In this document: in pieces, positions 44,423 to 52,658 of the stretch | How the letters are laid out: each line of letters starts with the position of its first letter | How positions within the stretch are numbered: the first letter of the stretch is position 1 | Source: Fluviicola sp. | GTDB taxonomy: Bacteria > Bacteroidota > Bacteroidia > Flavobacteriales_D > Crocinitomicaceae | Assembly (NCBI GenBank): GCA_017983675.1 | Contig: JAGOAZ010000006.1 | Location: 100,274-164,273, forward strand | Direction: 5' to 3' | Length of the DNA: 64,000 nt | The notes under the pieces: generated by a model | The model's input: only the letters and a program-made list of their open reading frames with translations | What the model was told of the DNA's origin: nothing | The model's database searches: none | Position numbers and translations under genes: made by a program

Positions 44423-44560
44423 GCTAACGGTTTACAGCTACAAGATGTTTGCGATTTTTACCACAAATATTGATGCGGATAACTAATGTTTGATTAACCA
44501 CAAATGTTTCTACGTGGCACTGAACCGCGAGTTTCTTGGAGGTGGTACTGTTATAAGGCG
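44423..44560. other. Hairpin-type boundary sequence upstream of the cyclase gene
   Basis: The 166-base gap between the cyclase and the small membrane gene has no ORF. It carries nested short arms ACAG..CAAGA and TCTTG..CTGT, flanked by GCTAACGG and GTTATAAGGCG. Two direct copies of ACCACAAAT lie in its loop. The layout recalls a two-box recombination site or cassette end but does not match the integron attC core consensus. Confidence 0.4.
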
Positions 44561-44562
44561 TT

Positions 44563-44838
44563 TTATTTCCCTGTGTACACATGCAAAGCATCGTAGCTTC
44601 CATCTTTTGATGGTCCGTAAAATGCTTTGGTATGTCCGTTTACAGCTTTGATATTTATATCTACTGTGTTGCCAACATTAACATAACCATTAACTTCTGC
44701 GTCAATATAACCACCCTTGACATAAACGTTTTGGTTGGACGGTATTACGCCTGCATTTTGTAGCACCATTACCCAAATACCAAGTCCAATTGCAATTAGA
44801 ATTACTTTTAATGAAATGTTTTTTGATTTTGTCTCCAT
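44563..44838 (-). CDS. Small membrane-anchored extracytoplasmic protein
   Basis: The 91-residue protein has one N-terminal membrane helix (LKVILIAIGLGIWVMVLQ) and a beta-rich exported part with repeated Val/Gly/Asn units (YVKGGYIDAEVNGYVNVGN, TVDINIKAVNG). I have seen similar small proteins in other Bacteroidetes accessory regions, without a known role. It starts 20 bases after the second TIR-like gene and is probably in the same operon. Confidence 0.65.
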   Translation of the reverse strand: METKSKNISLKVILIAIGLGIWVMVLQNAGVIPSNQNVYVKGGYIDAEVNGYVNVGNTVDINIKAVNGHTKAFYGPSKDGSYDALHVYTGK

Positions 44839-44858
44839 TTTGTTAAATTTTTAAAGTT

Positions 44859-45617
44859 TTATAAGTCAAATGTGTTTGGAAATAGCGCTTTTAATCTTTT
44901 TTCTATTTCTATTGTTAGGTCTTTATAGCCTTGCTCATTCGGGTAATAAAGTAAAGCTCTGTGGTGTCCTAAATCAGAGGGTACATCAGATATTGATTGG
45001 GTTATAGGAACCACGGTCTTGCCAAGTGTATGTGCAATACCCACTTCATAAAATACATTTGGATTTTTCCCTGTAAAGTCCGCAACAACTACTCGGCAAG
45101 TAAAAATTAAATCAAAAATGTCCTGAATAAAAGTTGAATTTTCCCAAATGTCGTCTGCTTTTGAACAATCCAAACCTAAGTTATTACAAGCTACTTTTAC
45201 AGCTTCAAATGATTTTTGCAATTTGAAAGGCAACATTACAGTTACTAGCTTGTCATTCTGTTGCTTATTTGGAATTGCAAATACTTGCGGTGAAAAAGTG
45301 ATTATTCTTTTGGGTGTCTCAGTGTGAGCAGTTGAAATTAAGTCTGATACTAATGGCGTTGAAAACTTATCTGCTAAAAATGATTTTAACTCATTGAAGT
45401 TTTTCGGGTCTCTTTTGATGATTTCGGTCAGAACTTCGAGGATGTTGCCTTCATAATCATCATCTCCAAAGCTTAAACTTCTTAATAATCTTGAATGTCC
45501 TTCAATTAATTCATAGGCTTCTAAAGTGTAGCCCAAGTCTAGCCAGTCTGATTTTGAAAAATTATTGGCGATTTGATTTTTAATATCAATAAGTTCTTTC
45601 TGTTGCTCTCTTGTCAT
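44859..45617 (-). CDS. Deoxyribosyltransferase/TIR-fold protein with helical N-terminal domain
   Basis: The 252-residue protein has a helical N-terminal domain of about 85 residues (FSKSDWLDLGYTLEAYELIE, LLRSLSF, ILEVLTEIIKRDPKNFNEL). That domain resembles the small death-like or effector-associated adaptor modules of bacterial conflict proteins (inference). The C-terminal domain (about 120-252) has VTVMLPFKLQKSFEAV and KNPNVFYEVGIAHTLGKTVV, the same fold type as the 42974-43744 protein, with Glu191 at the catalytic position. A palindrome (45643-45661) lies 26 bases upstream of its ATG. A role in defence or nucleotide signalling is plausible but unproven. Confidence 0.68.
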   Translation of the reverse strand: MTREQQKELIDIKNQIANNFSKSDWLDLGYTLEAYELIEGHSRLLRSLSFGDDDYEGNILEVLTEIIKRDPKNFNELKSFLADKFSTPLVSDLISTAHTETPKRIITFSPQVFAIPNKQQNDKLVTVMLPFKLQKSFEAVKVACNNLGLDCSKADDIWENSTFIQDIFDLIFTCRVVVADFTGKNPNVFYEVGIAHTLGKTVVPITQSISDVPSDLGHHRALLYYPNEQGYKDLTIEIEKRLKALFPNTFDL

Positions 45618-45642
45618 TGTTGTGTCGTCTTTTAAAATACCT

Positions 45643-45661
45643 CGTAAATAATTTATTTACG
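45643..45661. promoter_or_regulatory. Operator-like palindrome CGTAAATAA-T-TTATTTACG
   Basis: Perfect nine-base arms around one base lie 26 bases upstream of the ATG at 45617, a suitable place for repressor binding. No cognate regulator gene is adjacent. Confidence 0.5.
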
Positions 45662-46055
45662 CATTGCGACTATTTTAATTGTATTTTTCATTTCTTAACT
45701 CACCGAAATTCAATACCAAATCCAATTTCAAACAATTAGCTTTCAAATAAGCGTTAATAAACCGTGTTAATTGCATGCGTTTCATTATTAGTAGTATTTT
45801 CTTTTCATTCTTTCTTTCTTTCCTTCCTACTACATCCCCCAACGCAAAAAAAAGCGCACAACAAAACGCAAGACGTTCAGCTTGTATCGGGTGTGTGAAA
45901 TAAAAAATTGCTGCTGTTAGTGGTTAAACCGAGGGCGCAATAATTTGTAGTGATTCAAATATAAGGAAAATATTGAAAAGTGTACGAGGATGCTGAAAAA
46001 AAGTAAAAAAAGGTGTGAAATAGCCGTTTCACTGGAAAAGGAATGAACTGTTGCT
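45662..46055. other. Gene-free gap at the right border of the accessory island
   Basis: About 390 bases without a credible ORF. It contains a TTTC/TTCC microsatellite-like run near 45805-45835, a CGC-A8-GCG mini-hairpin near 45842-45856, and a CTGTTAG sequence near 45914 similar to the boundary motifs inside the island. No RNA gene was recognised. Confidence 0.5.
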
Positions 46056-46535
46056 TTATTGTTTTTTGGTGTAGCTTTCGTTTTCAAACATCAAACCAAG
46101 GTTATCACTTTCTTTTATCCAGTAATATGTTTCCGTAAATGGTTGCGCTAAATACGCAAATTTGCGTGCTTGTTTCATTGAATAAATGGTGTCGGAATCA
46201 CACAAGGATTTTTCCGTGTAGGTAGCAACGAGCGTGTCATTTGTAATGGTCACACGACCGATGAAAAGTGTATCACACGAAAAATCAAAGATGCTGTGAA
46301 TTGTTCCCGAATAAAAAGTGGTGTCGGAAAGTTTGACCACTCTCCCACTCGCTTCGATGATTATTTCATCAGTTACCGAATAAGTTGGTGGCGTCACGTA
46401 ACACGAACCATCTGGTCCGCCAGCAAATCCTCCGCCATGCCAAGTGGTGTGTTTATACGAACCAACGAAAGAGCTCGTTTGTCCAAACGACAAAAAACTG
46501 AACAAACATAAAACGATGAAGAAAAGCAGTTTCAT
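46056..46535 (-). CDS. Secreted protein of unknown function
   Basis: The 159-residue protein has a signal peptide (LLFFIVLCLFSFLSFGQ). A beta-rich mature domain follows, with three or four Cys residues (DGSCYVTPP, FDFSCDTLFIG, SLCDSDTIYSM), which may form disulfides in the periplasm. It resembles lipocalin-like or DUF-type small secreted proteins but I cannot name the family. It follows the ABC-F gene on the same strand after seven bases and is probably co-transcribed. Confidence 0.7.
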   Translation of the reverse strand: MKLLFFIVLCLFSFLSFGQTSSFVGSYKHTTWHGGGFAGGPDGSCYVTPPTYSVTDEIIIEASGRVVKLSDTTFYSGTIHSIFDFSCDTLFIGRVTITNDTLVATYTEKSLCDSDTIYSMKQARKFAYLAQPFTETYYWIKESDNLGLMFENESYTKKQ

Positions 46536-46542
46536 CTATTCA

Positions 46543-48423
46543 CTAAACAAACTCCGCCAACTCCAACCAACGTTCTGTTTTGCTGTCAATAGCAGCAACA
46601 ATTTCCGCAAGTTTGTTACCTGCTTCCATGATTTGGTCGTTCGTTGCACTGCCATCTGAAAGTACTGCTGTTTGCGCCTCTTTCGCTGTTTCCAAAGCTT
46701 CCAAATCTTTTTCCAATTGATCAAATTCGGATTTTTCTTTGAACGACAACTTGCGTTTTTCTTGGGTCGCGGTGTTGCTCAATTGCGTGACCTTCACTTC
46801 TTTTACGGGTGTTGGATCTTTTTCCGCTGCTTTTTCTTTCTTGTAATCAACAGCAGTCTGCTTTCTGAATTCGGTGTAATTTCCGATGATGTCTTTGATT
46901 GCGCCTTGTCCTTCGAAAACGAACAAGTGATCGACCATTTTGTCCATGAAATAACGGTCGTGGGATACCACAATCAAACAACCTTCGAAGGTACGGAGGT
47001 AATCTTCCAAGACACTCATTACGAAGATGTCCAAATCGTTGGTTGGCTCATCCAAAATCAAGAAATTCGGATTGGCCATCAACACGGTCATCAGTTTCAA
47101 ACGACGCTTTTCTCCCCCACTTAATTTGTGAACGAAGTTGTAATGCATGTGGCGCGGAAACAAGAACTTTTCCAAAAACTGAGCAGCCGACAATTGTTTT
47201 CCTTTTTCCAAAGGAATAAATTCGGCAATATCGCGAATGACGTCAATGACTTTTTTGTCGTCGTCTACCTGAATCAATTCTTGTGAATAATAGCCGAAAA
47301 CAACCGTTTCACCAGTTACCACTTTTCCGCGGTCGACCTCTTCTCTGCTTTGAATAATGTTCAAGAACGTCGATTTGCCTGTTCCGTTGTTTCCAACAAT
47401 TCCGAGGCGTTCTTTGCGTTGAAAATTGTACGTGAAATTATCGAGAATAACTTTGCTTCCGTAGGACTTACCAATTTTGTGTAATTCCAATATTTTGGAA
47501 CCCAAACGCTCCATTTTTACTGGAATATCTATTTCGTCTTCGTCAATGCGTTGACTGGCAACTTTTTTGACTTCTTGGAAATTATCAACACGCGCTTTTT
47601 GCTTCGTTCCACGTGCTTTCGGTTGACGACGAATCCAATCCAATTCTTTTTTGAAGGTATTGCGCGCTTTGTCAATCGTTGAAGATAATTGCTCTTGACG
47701 TTCGGCTTTTTTCTCCAAGTAATACGAGAAATTTCCTTTGTATTTGTAAATCGTTTGATCTTCTAATTCGTAAATCGTGTCGCACACCACTTCCAAGAAG
47801 TAACGGTCGTGAGTCACCATTAAAATCGTTGATTTTGATTTCGATAAATATTCCTCCAACCATTCGATCATGTCCAAATCGAGGTGATTCGTCGGCTCAT
47901 CTAAAATCAAGAAATCGGCTTCAGCTACCAAAACTTGCGCCAAGGCAACACGTTTTTTCTGTCCACCCGATAAGCTTCCAACCAATAAACTGGTGTCGTC
48001 CAATTTCAACACAGAAAGAATGGCGTTGACTTTCACTTCCATGTCCCACGCGTTCAATTCGGTTAACTCGTCGTAACAAGCATGAATGGCTTCTTCGTTT
48101 CCTTCGCGCAGTGCTTGGTTGTATTTTTTTACAATCTGTAATTCGGGTAAATCGTGCGAAAAAACGGCTTCTAAAATCGTGTGCGTTTCGTCCAAGGTTT
48201 CTGTTTGTTGCATGAACGCTACACGCAAATCGTTTCGGTAAACAACACGTCCGCTGTCGGTATCTTCCAAATTCATCAAACAACGCAACAAAGTCGTTTT
48301 ACCGTTTCCATTTTTCGCAACGATCGCTACTTTATCACCTTGGTCAATACCAAACGTAATGTCTGAAAAAATGATACGGTCACCAAACGATTTGGTTAGA
48401 TTTTCAACAGAAAGAAAATTCAT
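46543..48423 (-). CDS. ABC-F family ATPase (Uup-like)
   Basis: The 626-residue cytosolic protein has two ABC domains. The first has Walker A KNGNGKTTLL, signature LSGGQKKRVALAQ and Walker B FLILDEPTNHLDLDM. The second has GNNGTGKSTFLN, LSGGEKRRLKLMT and FLILDEPTNDLDIF. The C-terminal region (about 530-626) is charged and coiled-coil-like (EFDQLEKDLEALETAKEAQT), as in Uup. ABC-F proteins act on ribosomes to relieve stalling and some give antibiotic resistance; Uup also binds DNA. No membrane domain is present. This is a core-type copy. Confidence 0.92.
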   Translation of the reverse strand: MNFLSVENLTKSFGDRIIFSDITFGIDQGDKVAIVAKNGNGKTTLLRCLMNLEDTDSGRVVYRNDLRVAFMQQTETLDETHTILEAVFSHDLPELQIVKKYNQALREGNEEAIHACYDELTELNAWDMEVKVNAILSVLKLDDTSLLVGSLSGGQKKRVALAQVLVAEADFLILDEPTNHLDLDMIEWLEEYLSKSKSTILMVTHDRYFLEVVCDTIYELEDQTIYKYKGNFSYYLEKKAERQEQLSSTIDKARNTFKKELDWIRRQPKARGTKQKARVDNFQEVKKVASQRIDEDEIDIPVKMERLGSKILELHKIGKSYGSKVILDNFTYNFQRKERLGIVGNNGTGKSTFLNIIQSREEVDRGKVVTGETVVFGYYSQELIQVDDDKKVIDVIRDIAEFIPLEKGKQLSAAQFLEKFLFPRHMHYNFVHKLSGGEKRRLKLMTVLMANPNFLILDEPTNDLDIFVMSVLEDYLRTFEGCLIVVSHDRYFMDKMVDHLFVFEGQGAIKDIIGNYTEFRKQTAVDYKKEKAAEKDPTPVKEVKVTQLSNTATQEKRKLSFKEKSEFDQLEKDLEALETAKEAQTAVLSDGSATNDQIMEAGNKLAEIVAAIDSKTERWLELAEFV

Positions 48424-48509
48424 TTTATTGGAAGATTTATCCGCTCGAACAGTCGAAACGCCGACAAAAGTAATAAATTAACGAGCGTTTCCGCTTAACT
48501 TGTGGCGAA

Positions 48510-48923
48510 TTAACGCAAACGATCCATGGAATCGATTAGTTTCTTGTCCTTTTTAACGCCTCTCAAGCCCATTCGTTGGAAAAATAGGGAAAGCGCTACG
48601 CAATAAAAACCAATTTGAATGGATACGTGTTGTGCATTATTAGTGATAGCGCCAATGTAAAACCACACCAATGCCAACGTAGTTAACACGATTGTAAACC
48701 ACGACAACGTAATTTGACGCGCTCTGTTTTTGTAGGAAAAGATAATTGCGAACAAAACAACAAGCAACACTAGCAATAAGATATAATCCGTTGATGATTG
48801 TTTGTCCTGACCAAAAATTGTACGGTCGATAGAACCAATCGTAAATAGTGGAATATTCATAAAAGGCACGGCTAATAAAAGCGCTGCTACCAAGTAATAA
48901 ATTGTTTGAATGCGTTGTAACAT
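48510..48923 (-). CDS. DUF4293 family membrane protein
   Basis: The 137-residue protein starts MLQRIQTIYYLVAALLL, the usual start of DUF4293 proteins. It has four hydrophobic segments with a conserved-type YKNRARQITLSW stretch between the second and third. The family is restricted to Bacteroidetes and of unknown function. I chose the ATG at 48923; the frame upstream to 48950 overlaps the divergent promoter region. Confidence 0.85.
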   Translation of the reverse strand: MLQRIQTIYYLVAALLLAVPFMNIPLFTIGSIDRTIFGQDKQSSTDYILLLVLLVVLFAIIFSYKNRARQITLSWFTIVLTTLALVWFYIGAITNNAQHVSIQIGFYCVALSLFFQRMGLRGVKKDKKLIDSMDRLR

Positions 48924-48991
48924 GTTTTTCTTTTTGGTAAAGTTATGCATAATCCAAAAAGACGAAATTCATTTTTTAATTTTTTTTATGA

Positions 48992-49020
48992 TTTGTGGAA
49001 ACAATTTAATTTTACTTTTG
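48992..49020 (+). promoter_or_regulatory. Promoter of the TetR-ABC-HlyD-TolC operon (TTTG-N17-TACTTTTG)
   Basis: A -33 TTTG (48992-48995) and an exact -7 box TACTTTTG (49013-49020) are spaced by 17 bases. Transcription would begin near 49027, which rules out the earlier ATG at 48945 as a start. Confidence 0.8.
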
Positions 49021-49043
49021 TTGATAGTAATACACACAAAACA

Positions 49044-49058
49044 AATAGTAATACTATT
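49044..49058. promoter_or_regulatory. Palindrome directly before the TetR-like start (candidate operator)
   Basis: AATAGTA-A-TACTATT is a perfect inverted repeat ending at the base before the ATG at 49059. A half-site-like TAGTAATA lies upstream at 49025-49032. It lies within the transcribed leader and overlaps the ribosome-binding region, so repression by the TetR-like protein is plausible. Confidence 0.55.
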
Positions 49059-49730
49059 ATGATTGATTCAATTATTTTAAAACAGCCGGAAGGGACGTAT
49101 CTGAAAGATCCACAAGGAAGTGATTTGGGAATAAAAATCATCAAAGAGAGCATTGAATTAATGGAGGAAATCGGCATTGAAGATTTCACTTTTAAGAAAT
49201 TAAGTATCCGAATAGAATCGACTGAAGCATCGGTTTACCGTTATTTCGAAAGCAAACACCAATTACTTTTGTATTTGTATTCGTGGTATTGGGGTTGGAA
49301 AATGGTAGAAATTGACCGTGCAACACATTTTATTTCAACTGATTTTGATAAATTAATCACGGCGATGAATTTGTTGATTCAGCAAGAAAACAAAGCCGCT
49401 TTTGCCTTTTCCTTTTCGTATGAAAAACTGCGCAACTTAATTGAGAAAGAGGGAATCAAATCGTTTTTGACAAAAAAAGTAGACGACGAAAATCAAATTG
49501 GCGCGTTTGACAATTACAAAAAATTGGTCGCTTTACTTAGTTCGTGGGTTGTTGCAACGAAAAAGGATTTTCAATTTCCAAACATGCTCATCACAACGAT
49601 TATTGAAGGTGCGCATTTACAGCATTTTTTCGGGAATCATTTACAACGCCTAACGAATCATTCAGACACGAACGATAACGTAGCAGAATTTTACAAACAA
49701 TTAGTGCAATCTTTATTAGTAAACAAATGA
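49059..49730 (+). CDS. TetR-like transcriptional regulator
   Basis: The 223-residue protein has an N-terminal helix-turn-helix of TetR type (about 25-75: IKESIELMEEIGIEDFTFKK, LSIRIESTEASVYRYFESKH). A helical C-terminal ligand/dimer domain follows. I chose the ATG at 49059, downstream of a well-formed promoter; an upstream in-frame ATG at 48945 lies before the predicted transcription start. Its end overlaps the ABC gene by four bases. It probably controls the export operon it heads, perhaps through the palindrome at 49044-49058. Confidence 0.82.
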   Translation: MIDSIILKQPEGTYLKDPQGSDLGIKIIKESIELMEEIGIEDFTFKKLSIRIESTEASVYRYFESKHQLLLYLYSWYWGWKMVEIDRATHFISTDFDKLITAMNLLIQQENKAAFAFSFSYEKLRNLIEKEGIKSFLTKKVDDENQIGAFDNYKKLVALLSSWVVATKKDFQFPNMLITTIIEGAHLQHFFGNHLQRLTNHSDTNDNVAEFYKQLVQSLLVNK

Positions 49731-51337
49731 AACAACAAATAATTTCACCTTGGAATCGCTTGATTTCACTATTGAAACTCGATAAATCAGATGTTTCGCT
49801 TTTATACATCTATGCCATTTTCAGCGGATTAATTAGTTTGAGTTTGCCTTTGGGGATCCAATCGGTTATTCATTACATTCAAGCTGGCGAAATTACCACA
49901 AGTTGGGTTGTTTCCATCGTTTTGGTCATCATTGGAGTGCTGTTGGCTGGTGTATTGCAAATCTTACAATTGCGTATTACGGAAAACATCCAACAGAAAA
50001 TTTACGTGCGTTATGCTTTTGACTTTGCATTTCGTTTTCCACGTTTTGACCGCAAATTATTGGATAAAATGATTCCATCGGAATTGATGAACCGCTTTTT
50101 TGACATCATCAATTTGCAAAAAGGAATTTCAAAAGTGTTACTCGATTTTTCCGCAGCAATCTTACAAATTCTGTTTTCACTCATCGTGTTATCGTTTTAT
50201 CATCCGTTTTACATTTTCTTCAGTATTTGCTTGATCATCACGCTCATCTTTTTGTTCAAACCGATTATTCAAAAAGGTTTCAATACGAGTTTGGTGGAAT
50301 CGAAGTACAAATACAAAACAGCTTATTGGTTGCAAGAAATCGCTAAAACCGATTGGAGTTTCCGCTTGAATCCAATTGGGAACCATCATTTAAAAAAATT
50401 AGATGACTTAACGCAAGGATATTTATCCAGTCGCGAAGAGCACTTTAAAATATTGTGGAAACAATTTTCGTGGATGATTGCTTTCAAAGTAATCATTGTG
50501 ACTTCGTTGCTTGGAATTGGTGGTTATCTCGTGATTGACCAACAAATGAATTTGGGACAATTTGTTGCAGCGGAGGTGTTGATCGTCTTGATTTTAAGTG
50601 CGTTTGAAAAGATCATTCAACTTTTAGAAACTTTATACGACGTATTTACTTCGCTTGAAAAAATTGAACAAGTACGCGACATTCAAATGTTGAACGATGT
50701 TGTCAACTTAACCGATGATTTCGATTTTTCAACGGCTTTCCCTATTGAGCTGATTGATACTACTGTTCATAAAGCGCTTTTACGCATTGAAAAAGGAGAA
50801 CGTATTTTTATCCAATCAACGAATAATGCACAAACACTGCAGCAATTAAAATGCATCATTGACCCAAGTATTTCCAATCAATTTGTTCCAAAGTGGAACA
50901 TGGAAATTCCAACGCACGAAAGAGCAACTCAGGCATTTTGTAAAATTGGTTGGTTCTCGAAGCAAACACATTTATTCGAAGGTACGATCAAAGAAAACTT
51001 GTTGATGGGTCGAACAAATTTGTCGAATGAAGCATTAAACGACGTATTGGCACTGCTCAATATTTCTCATTTAGTGGAAGAGCAAGTGGAAGGCTACAAC
51101 ACCTTGCTTTCGAAAAGCAATTATTTCTTGAATGACCGAGAAAAAGAACTGTTATTACTTGCACGTGCGGTTATTGGAAAACCTGAATTACTAGTGCTTT
51201 CATTCCTTGGTTCAAGTTTAAAAGAAAACGAAATAACAACGGCTGTAGATAAAATCACTGGTATGTTACCTACTGCAACAATTATACTATGTGGTGATTT
51301 TTCTGCTCCGCAAAATTGGTTAACAAAACAATTGTAA
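49727..51337 (+). CDS. ABC exporter-like protein with degenerate nucleotide-binding domain
   Basis: The 536-residue protein has an exporter-type membrane domain (about 1-320, five to six helices, e.g. IVLVIIGVLLAGVLQILQL, IIVTSLLGIGGYLVI). A C-terminal domain with ABC-like layout follows. The Q-loop region FSKQTHLFEGTIKENLLMG is kept. The Walker A site is replaced (ERIFIQSTNNAQTLQQL, no GxxGxGK), the signature LSGGQ by FLNDREKELLLLARA, and Walker B by PELLVLSFLGSSLKE. The frame is intact, so this is not a recent pseudogene. ATP hydrolysis is unlikely. It overlaps the TetR-like gene and precedes HlyD- and TolC-like genes, so it may be an ATP-independent part of an exporter or may pair with another ATPase (inference). 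Confidence 0.85.
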   Translation: MKQQIISPWNRLISLLKLDKSDVSLLYIYAIFSGLISLSLPLGIQSVIHYIQAGEITTSWVVSIVLVIIGVLLAGVLQILQLRITENIQQKIYVRYAFDFAFRFPRFDRKLLDKMIPSELMNRFFDIINLQKGISKVLLDFSAAILQILFSLIVLSFYHPFYIFFSICLIITLIFLFKPIIQKGFNTSLVESKYKYKTAYWLQEIAKTDWSFRLNPIGNHHLKKLDDLTQGYLSSREEHFKILWKQFSWMIAFKVIIVTSLLGIGGYLVIDQQMNLGQFVAAEVLIVLILSAFEKIIQLLETLYDVFTSLEKIEQVRDIQMLNDVVNLTDDFDFSTAFPIELIDTTVHKALLRIEKGERIFIQSTNNAQTLQQLKCIIDPSISNQFVPKWNMEIPTHERATQAFCKIGWFSKQTHLFEGTIKENLLMGRTNLSNEALNDVLALLNISHLVEEQVEGYNTLLSKSNYFLNDREKELLLLARAVIGKPELLVLSFLGSSLKENEITTAVDKITGMLPTATIILCGDFSAPQNWLTKQL

Positions 51338-51341
51338 TCCC

Positions 51342-52658
51342 ATGAAAAAGTTTGATGAATTTCAATCCGTAAATAGTATTCAGTCGAAAAAGAACTCTTA
51401 CAAATTAGTTAAGTTCCTACTGATTTTTTCAGGTGTCATGATTGCTTTACTCCTATTCCCTTGGACACAAACAATTAGTTCTCCTGGGAAAGTAACTGCA
51501 ATTAGTCCCAACAATCGTCCACAAACAATTCACGCAACAATCGGTGGCCGAATTGAAAAATGGTACGTGAGTGAAGGGCAATTCATTGAAAAAGGAGATA
51601 CGATCTTGTACCTTTCTGAAATCAAGTCGGAATACTTTGATCCAAATTTGATTCAACGAACAGAAAGTCAACGTGTGGCGAAAGAAAACAGCGTGGCTTC
51701 GTACATGCAAAAAGTAAAATCATTGGACAACCAAATTGATGCCTTGATTGATGCGCGTATTGTGAAACTGCAACAAGCAGAAAACAAAATCAAGCAACTA
51801 CGTTTTAAAATCGTTTCGGACTCGATGGACTACAAAGCCAATTCGAAACAATTAGAAATCGCTGTAAAACAATACGAGCGTACCGAAGAGTTGAACAAAC
51901 GTGGCTTGAAGTCAACGACTGAATTAGAGAACAAGCGCTTCAAAGTACAAGAATACGAAGCAAAAGAAGTGAGTTTTGAAAACAAATTATTGACGACTCG
52001 TAATGATTTATTGAACGCTATCAATGAATTACGCTCGATTGATGCTGACTACCGCGATAAAATTGCGAAAAGTGAAGCAGAAAAAGCGACTACACTATCC
52101 AGTTTGTACGACACCGAAGCGAATGTAACCAAGATTCAAAATCAAATTTCGAATTACACGATTCGCTCTGGATTTTATTACGTGACTGCTCCACAAAGTG
52201 GCTACGTTTCTCAAGCATTGAAAAATGGTGTTGGCGAAACCGTAAAAGAAGGAAGTCCATTGGTGAGTATTGTTCCTGTTATGTCTGACTTTGGCGTTGA
52301 AATTTTTGTTGAACCAATTGATTTACCGTTGATTCACTTGGGAAACAGAACCCGTATTCAATTTGATGGATGGCCAGCAATTGTGTTCTCAGGTTGGCCA
52401 AATGTCAGTTACGGAACTTACGGTGGAACGGTCGTGGCAATCGATAACAGCATCAACGCAGAAGGGAAATACCGAGTTTTGGTTGCGCCAGATAAAAAGG
52501 ACCATAAATGGCCGAAATTGCTCAAGATGGGCGTTGCTGTAAAATCAATGACCTTGTTGAACGATGTGCCAATTTGGTACGAACTGTGGCGAAAAATCAA
52601 TGGTTTCCCGCCTAATTATTACACACCTAAAACAAATGTTAAATCGAAAGCGAAATGA
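51342..52658 (+). CDS. HlyD-family periplasmic adaptor protein
   Basis: The 438-residue protein has one N-terminal membrane helix (LVKFLLIFSGVMIALLLF). A beta-barrel/lipoyl half-motif follows (SSPGKVTAIS, TIGGRIEKWYVSEGQFIEKG). A long coiled coil spans about 110-270, then the second lipoyl half (VTAPQSGYVSQALKNGVGE) and barrel (VEIFVEPIDLPLI). Such adaptors bridge inner-membrane exporters and TolC-like channels. It lies four bases after the degenerate ABC gene and overlaps the TolC-like gene by four bases, so it is the middle part of a three-component export machine. Confidence 0.9.
   Translation: MKKFDEFQSVNSIQSKKNSYKLVKFLLIFSGVMIALLLFPWTQTISSPGKVTAISPNNRPQTIHATIGGRIEKWYVSEGQFIEKGDTILYLSEIKSEYFDPNLIQRTESQRVAKENSVASYMQKVKSLDNQIDALIDARIVKLQQAENKIKQLRFKIVSDSMDYKANSKQLEIAVKQYERTEELNKRGLKSTTELENKRFKVQEYEAKEVSFENKLLTTRNDLLNAINELRSIDADYRDKIAKSEAEKATTLSSLYDTEANVTKIQNQISNYTIRSGFYYVTAPQSGYVSQALKNGVGETVKEGSPLVSIVPVMSDFGVEIFVEPIDLPLIHLGNRTRIQFDGWPAIVFSGWPNVSYGTYGGTVVAIDNSINAEGKYRVLVAPDKKDHKWPKLLKMGVAVKSMTLLNDVPIWYELWRKINGFPPNYYTPKTNVKSKAK

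Noticed and set aside
42897..44560. Integron attC sites
   Set aside because: The RYYYAAC and GTRRRRY core boxes are not met and no integrase gene is in the window. I kept only a tentative boundary-sequence note.
48945..49058. Longer N-terminus for the TetR-like protein
   Set aside because: A full promoter lies at 48992-49020, downstream of this ATG, and the extra residues are Phe/Asn-rich and unlike TetR starts.
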